A stretch of DNA of 64,000 nt from Dama dama (lineage: Eukaryota; Chordata; Mammalia; Artiodactyla; Cervidae), in assembly GCF_033118175.1 (NCBI RefSeq), contig NC_083698.1, forward strand, positions 46,541,501 to 46,605,500. Direction: 5' to 3'. Numbering within the stretch: the stretch's first letter is position 1; each line of letters starts with the position of its first letter. Both the position numbers and the translations under genes were made by a program. The notes under the pieces were generated by a model, which was given only the letters and a program-made list of their open reading frames with translations, ran no database searches and had not been told where the DNA came from. This document shows positions 15,401 to 27,400 of the stretch, in pieces.

Positions 15401-18400
15401 TGCAGCAAGGAAGAGGCCAAGCCAGGAGTCTAACTCAGCACTTTGCAGCTCCAGAGTCTGTGCTTTTAAGCTCTGTCTTGCCTCTGCTCCCCCTTTTTTG
15501 ACCTGTCTGTAGATCCTGTCAGGACAGGACAGGGTCTGTTAGGTGACACCCTGAAGATGTGAGGCCTCTGGCCTAAGATAGAGCAGTAATGAGCAAGCAA
15601 CTTACCAACATCCCTCTACCTGGTCACAGAACAGTGAATGGTTGATGAAATGCAATAAGGTTGATAAAGAGAAAACTAAATGAGACGAAGTCTCAGGAAT
15701 TTTAAGTGTCTAGTTAAAAGGCTTTCAATTAAGTATCATCTAACTTGTGGGTGCCTGCCATTGTGATAACCACCCCCAGCACTAAGAGCACAGGCTTGTA
15801 AAACCTGAAGTGCAAAGGCCTTGGGAGTCATTTAGTCCCAACCTCACTGGTCCAGTAGGGTTGGCATCTGAGGCAGAACCAAATGGTACAAGAGGGAATC
15901 TGTGTTCTTGGTCAGTGGACCGTGGCTGAGATTACTTACCACGATGCCTGTGCCATTGAACCCTGGCTCAGAGTCCCAAAGTTCGGGTGACTAACTTGGT
16001 TTTCTATCAACACGTGACATTTGTGTTTGTTTAGTGTTTGAATAACAAAAGGCCTGCAGGTGGCGCTAGGGGTAAAGACCCTTGTCTGCTCATGTAGGAA
16101 ACTGAGAGACTCAGGTTTGATCCGTGGGTCGTGAAGATCCGGAGATGGCAACCTGCTCCAGTATTCTTGCCTGGAAAATAACCACGGACAGAGGAGCCTG
16201 GCGGACCTCAGTCTATGGATTGCAAAGAGTTGGACACAACTGAGCATGCACACACACACCCCTCTTATCCCTGGCCTTAAACCCCTTCTGGGAAAAGGTG
16301 GGGATAAAAATAAGAACAAAGATCCTATTTCCCTAAGTAGATTGTGGATTCCAAGGGCAGAGGTACACCTTTAACCATCTTTCCATTCTCAGCTCTCTGT
16401 ACAGGGTTAACTCTCAAGCTGGAGTTCAACTGTCTTTGCCAAACAAGGCTCTACCCTCACTTTTGATACAGGCACACAAGAGACATCAACACACCCCTAC
16501 AAAAGAAAATAATCTTCCTAGGACTCAATGTTAATTGTGGCAAAGCACAACGATGTTCACTGCAGCACTGCTACATATAAAATAGATAACCAACAAGGAC
16601 CTACTATATAGCACAGGGCACCATACAGTATTTTGTAATAATGCATAGTAGGAAATATACATGTAACTGAATCACTGTGTTGTACACCTGAAACTAATAC
16701 AACATTGGAAAATCAACGATATTTCGATTAAAAACAAAAAAAAATCCCCCCTGAGTCAATAGTATTGTCTCCAAAAGACTTTGTAATAAAACATTCTCCA
16801 GAATCAGTTTCATGGATGGCCCCGAGAAACAAAATACTCTATCCTCCAAAGCCAGAAAGATGTGTTTGTGGCCTGGACCATTTGTTTCTACTCACACCCT
16901 GCTTTGTATTGTTGCTTCAGCTTTTCCTGGCCTCTGTTTGCCAACTACCACCCACGACCTCAAGCGCCAAGTTTGAGCGGCACAGTGTTGTAATAAACTC
17001 AGGCTGCCTGCTGGTGAATCCTGCCTTCCCCACACCCAGCTGCTACTCGACCCTGGGTGAGACAAAAACTGAGTTATGCTTTCCATGTCTATAAGGGATA
17101 ATAATTACACCTATCCACTCTTAGGATTGCTTTCAGGATGAAATGAGAGGTCTGCGATCAAGTAGGTTTGGGAAATTCTACGTTCTCTTTTTGAAAATTC
17201 AAAACAAATAGCATGTTAAAGACTCAGAAGAGTTCTGTATTAAAAATCTTGTTCCACATCTTTTTTTTTACCCAGTCATATCCCAAACTCATTAGACTGG
17301 GGTCTTTTTCTAGTGGAATACCTAATGACACCCACGCCCCTGCAAAAAAAGGGGGAAAGACTTGGGAAAACCACTGCCTCCATCAATTTCTACAAAGAGA
17401 CTGGAAAGAACTCAGCTAATGCTTGTATCTGAAGGTCTATGTTGTTTAGCCTTCGGGAACGGACTTCCATATCATCTCATAGAATTTAGTCATCTTCCAA
17501 AAAGCTGTAAGTCACCCAGGTCATCTAAGTCCTAGCCTCTCAAACTCTAGCAGGCATCAGAATCACGTACAGGGCTCAGTTAACACATTCCCCTCATCTC
17601 TTCCCCCAGATCTGGAATCACTGGGGCCTGAGAATTTATATTTCTAGTAGTTGCCAGGAGATGCTGATGTTGAGGGTCACTAGACCCCATTTTGAGAAGT
17701 ACTGACCATGTTATCTTCCCAGCTGTTCACCTTCCTTTTGCATGCTAAGTGTATGAGTGTGTGTGTGTGGGAGTGGAGCAATCATGACCTTCAAGTTCAC
17801 CAATGTAAGCTGATGAATGGACCTAAGGACTTGTGTAAGCAGAGGGCCTTCATGATGCCATTTGAAATGAATGAGACTGTCAGTCGCTACTGTCCTGCAG
17901 GCCCCAGTGGGTAGCCCTGTGTGGGGCCTCATGTGGCCCAGCAGATCTGTCCTACTTTTTCTTTTTGGCCGCACTATAGGATGTAGGATCTTAGTTCCCT
18001 GACCGGGGATTGAACCCACGCCCCCTGCATTGGAAGCAGAGAATCCTAACCACTGGACCACCAGGGAAACCGCAGATCTGTCCTGCTTTACTGCTACGCT
18101 TAGGCTGGGGACAACAGTGCCAGATGGTACATATGCTTTTAGTTTGCTTAGAAAATTTTTCTTTCCCGAAGAGAATGCAAAGGTACAGTTCTAAAGAGGT
18201 TTTCACTGAATTCATGCTGGGGGCAAGGGATGTATGCACATGTTAAGTTTATTTTTAATTTCTCTAACAGTTGTTCATTTATGTCATTGGAATAGGCATG
18301 TCTTGCTCTCATTCTGTCATGGCCTCTTTGAGGGGGAAAATATTGGTCCCTCACTGTGGGACTTAAAAGGCAAGTGGCCTCTCATTAAGACTTTCCTTGT

Positions 18401-21400
18401 CTTTCACACAGCTATGTGTTTTCTCATAAGGAGAATACTTAGCTGTGACTTAAGTCTTTCCACAAGCATATTGCTAATGAGACAATAGCAGAAAGTCTAA
18501 AACTGTGCCCTCCAACAAGTCACTTCAATAGAAAGGTTAGCAATGGAAGGCATATTTGGCAAATAATTACATAATGTGGAAAAAGCGGTCACATTCTTTT
18601 CCCAAAATCTACCTAATTCTCATCCCAGCTGATCTCTGGACCCTGCCCCTCAAGACCAGCGTCCCAGAGGGCGGGCAGAGCTCTGGCACCTCCAGAGACC
18701 AGGACCCGTTTGCCGACCACATTCCTTTCCTCCATTTGAAAAGCAGAGTCAAATTTCATAGATGGCTGGATTGCAGTTCATCACTGAAAAAGTCTGACTA
18801 CCTAAAAACACATCAGGTTTTCATTTCAAACTGAAGCTGGGAAACTGTTAAAGTGCCAGTGGACAAGTGCTTCCTTCTTTTATTAAGCTTCCAGAACTGC
18901 TTCTCTGATGGGGTCACCTTGGAGGCAAGGACTAAAAGGCCCAAACTTATGACCTTGTAAAAAATACCCTCTAAGAGTATTTTCCTTTCTGCTGAAGCAG
19001 AAAGGTTGGTTCTCACCTGACAGTTTAAAACTTTACAGACAGTAAAGCTGTGAAGGAGACTCTCCAACCTCACATTCACTGGGACTGGGGAAATTTATCA
19101 AGTAATTATACTGGTTGTCTCCGACAGGGCCAATGTGTTTTCTCCTCTCTTTAGAGGAAGGGATAGGAGTCCAGGGGATCTGCAACCCAGTGTGGCTTTG
19201 AAGAATGGCATTATTAGGTAGAGGACCAAAAACTTTCTCTTGGAAAGGAGTATATATAGTGAAAGTTGTTGCCTGATTTTTAAGATGAACAAATCATGAA
19301 GATGAAGAACAGCATTCTAAAAATGAGACTGTCATCATTTTAATGAGCTGTGAGAATTCCACCTTCGTATATAAATATATTCTTGGTTATGTGCGCAGTG
19401 GGTCATCTCTATTTTCACTAAGTTTTCTCCTCATTTAAAACAAGAGGTACAAACTATTAAGTATAAAATAAGCTACAAGGAGGGATTCCCTGGTGGTCCA
19501 GTGGTGAAGAATTCATTCTGCAAGGCAGGGGACACGGGTTCAATCCCTGGTTGGGGAACTAAGATTCCATATGCTGCAGGGCAACTGAGCCTGTGTGTTA
19601 CACCTACTGAGCCGGCGCGCTCTGGAACCCACGGGCCACAACTACACAGCCTGAGCAACCAGAGACCATGCCACGGCTGGAAGGCCCACATGCCACAACA
19701 AAAGACCCAACATGACACAGTGAAGAAGACTGCCACCACGAAGACCCGACGCAGCCAAATAAATAAGTACATAAAATAAGCTACAAGGATATATTGTACA
19801 ACACAGGGAATATAGCCACTATTTAAAAAAAAAAAAATTATAAATGGAGTATAACCTTTAAAAATTGTTAATTTTTAAAGTTACAGGACACCTGTAACTT
19901 ATATACTATTGTACAGCAATGATACTTCAACTAAAAAATTAATAAAACATGCTCTCTAAGAGGTAGGTCAATGAAAAATAGTGTACCCATTTTATAGACT
20001 CTGAGATCTGGAGGAAAATGTCAGCAAGTAAACAGCAGAATGGGAAATAGCCCACGTGCCTCTTTCTTAGCAGGCGTCACTTTCTGCTTTCTTCGTATCC
20101 TTCCCTTCTTGTCTGCAGACCTCCTCTGCCCACTGAAGAAAGTCCATCCTCAAGGGCTTCCCATCATCTGCTGGAATCTGACACTGAATCTCCGTCTCTC
20201 CAAGAAGACAGCTCCCATGACGCCTGCCGAGGGGCTCCAGTCCCCCCCTGGCGTCCCCCCTGCCGCCCTGCTGCTTCACGTGCTGTTCCCCCGAGCCTGC
20301 GAGGCGCCCTGCTCAGGGCGCGGCTCTCCGCCACAGTGCCCACTCCCCACCGGGCACTCTGGGCAGTCACTCAGGCCTGTGTGGTCCCCGCACCTTTCCT
20401 TTTGAAACGTGAAGCTGCCTGGGGACCAAGAGAGTGCCCTCCTCACATCAGGGGACAGGGTTTACTCATTTTTGTCATGAACCTGCCTCAACAGATCCCC
20501 AGGGATGTGCTCTCACACCAAAGGTTAATTCTTGCTTTACTTCGGCATTTCTGTTTTACTCTAAGGGAAATTTCAGTACTTTCTAATCTCTGAAATGTGA
20601 TTTTCTTTTTCTGTAAATTCTCTAACCTCCTCCAGTCCAGTCCCACATTTTTTTTTTCAGCCTCAGTAGTATGATTTTAAACGGAAGTTTTGAAATGGAA
20701 GTTGGAGAATAGAATTCACCTGCAGAAATGAGCTGGCTATCTGGCCCAGGAGTTAGTAAACGTTTTCTATAATAGGCTCCATCATAACTCCTCAACACTG
20801 GCACTGCAGCAGAAAGGGAGCCCGGACAACATGGACATACTGGGGCATGGCTGTGCCCCAGTCAAACTTCACTGAAGGGGGCTGTGAGCTGGATCTGGTA
20901 CCTGGCTATGGACAAGCCTTCCCTCTACTGACAAGAACATCTGCAGTTCTCTAAAGAGTCAAATTAAATCTGACTTCCTGAGACACCCTGGAAATAAAGC
21001 AAAAAAGGTGGGTGATTATAAAGGAATCTCAGCCTGAGAAAAGATGACAAGCATTAAGAAAACAAATTATGTCTGAGCAAAAATGTACTTTGATTTTCTA
21101 CCAAAAACTACTGGAAATGAGAAACAAGCAGGATGAAAAAAACAGCCAGAGCCTCTCTTCTCACCTACGGCCCATATTTCCAATCAGCCCGGCCTTTCCC
21201 AAGAGCCAGAGGCCTTGCCTCTGCGGTCTGCCAGTCAACAGAAGATTCCTCCTGTGACCCTTTGACTCCCCGGGGCATGGGGCAGAGCTCTGGGCCGAGC
21301 CTTTTGTTGGGCACATTCAGGACTGGGTGGGCGAGCTCCTCTCCATCCAGCACAGTGATGGGCTTGTTCAGACTCGGCACTGTCGGCCAAGAGCCCCAAC

Positions 21401-24400
21401 CCGCCTGGACAATGGGAACATTCAACAATTCACGAGCTGGAGGCTCAGCTCGTTTGTCTTTGACATAACTCCATTTTTTTCCATAAGGAGAATGCTTAGC
21501 TATGACTTAAGTCTTTCTATAAGCATATTGTTAGCGAGGTGGCTCCAGAAAGTCTGAACTTGTGCCTTGTTCAACCGAAAGATTTGAAATTCACTCCTGG
21601 GCAGTGAGTGACCTAATTTGAGAAGACTGTTCACATTTTCATTCCCCATAGTTCAATCTAATTTCAGATAACACCTACTTGTGTTCCCGCTGGTTGCTGG
21701 ACCCTGTCCCTTCAAACTCCTGCCCTCCCATTTCCACTGGTGACTGTGTTCCTGAACTCATCTGCTCCTGCATTCTTGTCCCTGCTCTCATCAGATTATC
21801 CTGGTCCTGCTCCGACAGCCATCCTGTGTGCACAGGGCCCGTGGCTGGCCAGGACTCCCTCACTGCTGGCTGCAGTCAATTCTTGTCCTTTCCAGGTGCC
21901 TTGTCAGTTACGAACTTCCTTCATGGGGTGTCAAAAGCATTTGGGTCCCCACAGTTTCTTATGTAACAGGCTGACCTTTCCTCTGCGTAAAACAAACAAA
22001 AGAAGTTGGCGACCATCAATGCCATGGATTTCTCTCCTTGCAAAGTTTCTAAAACATGATCTCACTTTTGACCTAAACAAGTTGATACTGTGCTTATAAG
22101 CCACAATTTCTCTGGCAGATTTAGAGGTGAAGGTTTAAAGATAAAAGGGTAAGGGGTAAAGTTCTGAGTGTTAAGTGAACAATTCTCTGATTGACTCTGA
22201 CTCTGGGAAACAGGCTTTTCATGCTAACAAAGCTTAGATGGAGCAAAAGGTCAGAAAGCTTTGGCAGTCAAAGCTATTTTGCCAATGACACATGCTGACA
22301 GAATCAGGCTATAAGCAATGATAGAACCATTATCGGGAGAAAATCAAGCCCCTGGGGCAGTATAAGATTGAGAAATTTAACAAAATAGTGGTGAGAGTCC
22401 TGAAGAAACCAGATTTTAAGCAGGATTTTACTTGCAAGGGACCTCCTAGAGCAAGTGGTCCACTGAATGTCATGGACCTAAAGGAAGTGAGAAAATCAGA
22501 TTCCATTAAGAACCAACGTCAGGGGCTGAAGAATATGTATATGAGTACATCTGTATATCGACACAGCACTCGTCATCTCCTCTGTGAAGCAAACATTTCG
22601 TCTCATCTAAGATGCTGGCGCAGACCCTTCTGGCTACACAGTGAATGAAAGAAACAAATCACAGGCCATTGGTTCTGCTTGATGACTCAAAGCAGGCCTG
22701 TCTACTGCTTGAATCTTTGGACTGTTATGGAACATATGAGCTGACTCGGAAACAACACACAGTTTCTAGATTTGTGACTTTCAACAGAAGATTCTGAATG
22801 AACTGCTAACTTGAAAATCTATATTATTTTTCACTACAGTACAGTCTAAAAAAGAGATTTTTAAAAAATGTAGTGTCTAGCAGGGACCCAGATTTTCATA
22901 CATATACTGAAGAAAATATATCAAAGAGCAAATGAGAAAGTACAGAAGGTATTTATCCATAGCTATAAACTTAAAACATAAAGAAGAAAACTCAAGTAGG
23001 AAAAAAAGAGGAGGAAAACAGTACAGGAACAGTCTACTAAAATCTTCTCCAAGAATGCTTTTAGTTTAAGATCTGAAAAATAACCTGGCAGGTAAAATAT
23101 TGCAACAGCATAAAAATTAAGCAATCCTTCTGATTCACATGACTGTAGCAATATCTTGTTCTTAAGAAAACATCAAGCCTTCCCTCAAAGTCCTAGTTAG
23201 TCACAAGCCTAAGGGAGGATCTGGGTTTTCTTCACATTTAACACATGTGGTGCTCCTGTCACCAGCTCCTTTGCTGCACACGAGGGTTCGAGGGCCTTAC
23301 CCTCCGAGTTCCCGCTGGTGGGGAGTGACAGTCAACTGTCAGCTTTAACTGTCAGCAACATCTGCTTGTTTCACTGGGCTCAAACCATCTTACCCGGACG
23401 TTTAGCTCTGCTTGTGCCGACAAGGAAGCTTACCCCAAAATACTGTTTGGGGGGGAAATCAATGTGCAGAACTTGATGCTGAATATGAGCTCATTTTGCT
23501 TAAAAGCATTTTAAAAAGCCATTCTGATTACTCAGCCATAAAATAGAATGAAATAATGCCATTTGCAGCAACATGGACAGACCTAGAGATGATCATACTA
23601 AGTGAGTCAGAGAAAAAGACTGTAAGAATCACTTACATGTGGAATCTAAAAACACAGTACAAATGAACTTATTTACTGAACAGAAAAAGACCTACAGACA
23701 CAGAAAATAAACTTGTGGTTATGAAAGGGGAAGGTGGTGGGGAAGGGATAAACTATGAGTTTGGGATGAACACATACACACTGCTATATGTAAAACAGAA
23801 AAACAACAAAGACCTATGTACGGCGCAGGACTATATTCAGTATCTTGTAATAACATATAAGGGAAAAGAATCTGAAAAATATACATATAACTGAATCACT
23901 ATGATGTACATCTGAAATAATGTAAATCAACTACGTGTACGTTGTTCTGTGTCCGACTCTTTGCAACCCCATGGTTGCGAAAGTCAGCTACATCAGACAA
24001 CCACCAGGCTCCTTTTGTCCAAGGGATTCTCTAGGCAAGTATACTGGAGTAGCTTGCCATGCCCTGCCCCAGGGGATCTTCCCGACCCAGGGATTAAACC
24101 CGGGTCTCCGGCACTGCAGGCAGACTGTTTACTGCCTGAGTCACCAAGGAGATCAACTATGCTTCAATTTAAAAAACAGTCAAAACTAAAGCCATTCTGT
24201 GTGATCCGGGGCATGTATGTATGCTTGTCTGTGCTGAGGCAGACAAACCTCAGCCCTGGGGAGCGAAGCCAGCAGTCAGCAGGTCCACTTTTACCACCTA
24301 CATGTCTCCAGGGCTAGATCGGTTCCAGTTTTTGTTGTTGTTAAACAATGAGCATGCATTTCTTTTGTAATTCAGCCTAGTTCTTATAGACAAGTCCATC

Positions 24401-27400
24401 TGTCTGTACTGGACAGAAAGCTCCCACAGACACCCGGCCCACCCACTCGCGAGTCCGATGCCCACGCTCACCTCGGCACTCCACGCTGGGGTCCCCCCAG
24501 AAGAGCTCCTGGCACTCGCTGCAAGAGCGGCCTCCGAAGCCAGGCATGCAGTGGCACTGCCCTGTGAACTGAGGCCAAGGACAGACCCGGGTCAGCTCAG
24601 CTGCAAGGCCGGGAGACCTAAGGGCCTGCCCGAGAACAGGGAACCTCACCCCGATTGTGGGTGCTAAGGGCCCCAGGCTGGCATCTCCTAACCGCTCCTC
24701 TGCAAGTGGGGCTGGGAAGGCCCAGAGCATGTTCCCTTTTGTTGACATGTTTCCTCACTTGTATCCTCATACATCACGCACAAGCCTGGACCCCCTGTGA
24801 CTGTGCGTGACTCACCGTTCTGTGTGTGTCAGGGAACAGGAGAACTTTCTACAATGCTAGCTATTGTTATGTGGCCCACTTCAGGCTGTGTGGCTAAGAA
24901 AAAGAAGTCTGATTCAGCAGCCAGGTATTGGGAAAAACGGCCCCCCTGGTTCATTAGAAAGTGAGCTGCCCCCCCTGCTGCTGGGGTCCTAGCCTGCTGT
25001 GCCCCGGTGGGATCCAGTGGGGACTCTGTGCACATTACACTGTCCCAGCCCACGGGGGCACATGAGGGTGGACATCCAGTCTGTGCTGTGTGTGCGAAGC
25101 TGTGTGTCCTGGTGCCAGGCTGCAACCACAGGCAGGGAGGCCTTTCTCTAACTGGGGCCCAGCCACCCAAGAGCTGTCATGTGGACCCAACGTCCTCTCT
25201 CCTTACGCTATGATGGGTGCTCTGGGCGACAGCGCCTCACCTCATTACAGGACGGCCCGAAGGAATGGGCAGCATCGCAGTTGCAGGGGTCGCACCCTGT
25301 CCCGCTGGCTAGTTGCCAGGTGTTGGGCGCGCAGCGGTCACAGTTCTGGCCGATCACGTTAGGGAGGCAGAGGCACTGCCCCGTGGTTTTGTCGCACTGG
25401 CAGTCAGAGCCGTTACAGTGCTCCTGCACCGTGCCCAGGTAATTGCAGACACACTCTGAAAAAGAACAACCTGGTCAGATGTACTTACAGAGGCCCACTC
25501 AGAAAATACACAGACAGTGCGAAAGTCAGCTACATCAAACAGTGACCCCTTTCTCTCTCTAGATTTCAACCTGGAAGTGCAAACAAGAAGAGAAAGGAAT
25601 GGAGGGGATTAAAAAAAAAAAAATTCTAAACCTGTGGTTCTTCATCTTACGATGTTCCACACAGCTCTGACATTTCCCAGGCAGACATGCAAAATGGCTG
25701 GCAAGTATTTTCAAAAATACTTGATTTAATAAGTGGCTGGTGAATCACTGTAAGATTGAGGATTTAACTCAATTTAACTGGAAATAAAAGCCAGGCTGTG
25801 GGAGCAGAGATACCTAATGATTTCAAACTCTTGGCAGGAAACAGCAGTCATGGCTGTGTGAGCCATGGCAGGTAAAGCCCTTTAAATTAGGAAGGCTCCA
25901 AGGAATCCAGTCCTGCTAGTCCTCAACATTCCGCAACATTCCGCAACATTCCGTGTTCGTATCAACAAAGACAGGGGCCTGGGGGCCATGCAGCCGCAGC
26001 AGGAAATGCTGGCTGATCTCACGATAAGAGAGAAATAATGAGTTCTGAAAGAGATACTTCAGAGATGTTACTTCTTTCTTTTCCTAAGCTGGAAGCCTCT
26101 ATCCATCACTGACAAAAGGGTAGACCAAAGTGTGTATTTAGGATGCAGAAGTCTCAGCTCATCAACAAGTCCATGGGAAGAACATAAAATCAATCCACTC
26201 TAGACTTCTGGAGACACTGTGTCTGCTGCTTCCTGCCTGGGGCCTGGTGTGCAGGGCAGTGCAGGTCTGGGGCAGTGAGGAGCTCTGCGCCTGCTGTGGA
26301 GCCAGCCCAGAGGCTGCCCGGCCACCCTGGTCTGAGGCTTGTGGTGCCAGCTGCTGGTGAGCACAAAGGCATACCCAGCCTCAGACAGCTGAGCTGCTTA
26401 GTTTAAGAAAATCGACCTGCGTATGTCAGATGTTTATGCAATGCAAGGATGCACTGTGCTTATTTTAGTAAAACTGCTTTCAATTAAAAAAAAAATCAAT
26501 CCACTCTATCGATGGCATTTATCATGGGGACAGTGGCACAGCTTTTGGTTCCTTCTCGGGTGCTGAGCCATAGCTCAACAGCGCCAGGAATGAGGCTATT
26601 TAAAAAAAAATCATCCTTATCTTTCTCTTGTGGGTATGAAATTTTCTCTTTCTGAAGAAGTGTTTTACCTGATGAGATAATGGGCTTCCCTGGTAGCTCA
26701 GTCAGTAAAGAATCTGCCTGCAATGCAGGAGACATGGGTTCGATCCCTGGGTCGGGAAGATCCCCTGAAGAAGGGCATGGCAAACCCACTCCAGTACTCT
26801 TGCCTGGAGAATTCCATGGACACAGGAGCCTGCTGGGCTACATACAGTCCAAGGGGTCACAAAGAGTCAGACAGGAACTGAACGACTAACACAGATGAGA
26901 TAAATCCCCTAAGAATAAAATCCCCCAAGGAGGAGGCAGGGGAGGAGGAGCAGGAGAGTGGGAGCCACTCTAAGGCTGGGGCAGAGGGCGCGTGCATCTT
27001 ACTGCGGCAGTCCTGGTGGAGCGCGTCGCCATAGTATCCAAAGCGGCAGAGCTGGCAGCGCTCCCCCTCCGTGTGGTATAAGCACTTGAGGCACCTCCCG
27101 GTCTCCTTGTCGCAGGCTTCCGGGTCCGCTGTGTCGATGTTGTGGTGACAATGGCAAGGCTGACATGTCCCCCCCACATCTGAGGGATTGCCAAAGAAGC
27201 CTGAGGCACACTCATCGCATCTGGAGCCTGTTGTCCAATAAAACCAGCGTGGGGCCTTTGGCTTGCTGTCTGCAAGATCTGGTCCCCCGACATTCCTGCC
27301 AACCAGAGAGCCCACCCAGGCGGTGCCTCGATCCCCAGGGCGCTAGTTACTGGGCCAAGGCTGGCCACGCTTTCAGGGAACGGGCTGTCAGTCATGAAGG

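Larger units (their letters stand above)
25456..27002. other. Intron w17-w18
   Basis: Holds the second copy of the 20-nt patch (25518-25537), a 10-bp triplicate at 25924-25953 and a Bov-tA SINE at 26681-26893. Nothing else recognised. Confidence 0.6.

Noticed and set aside
15936..16319. 127-residue minus-strand frame
   Set aside because: It is mostly antisense Bov-tA SINE.
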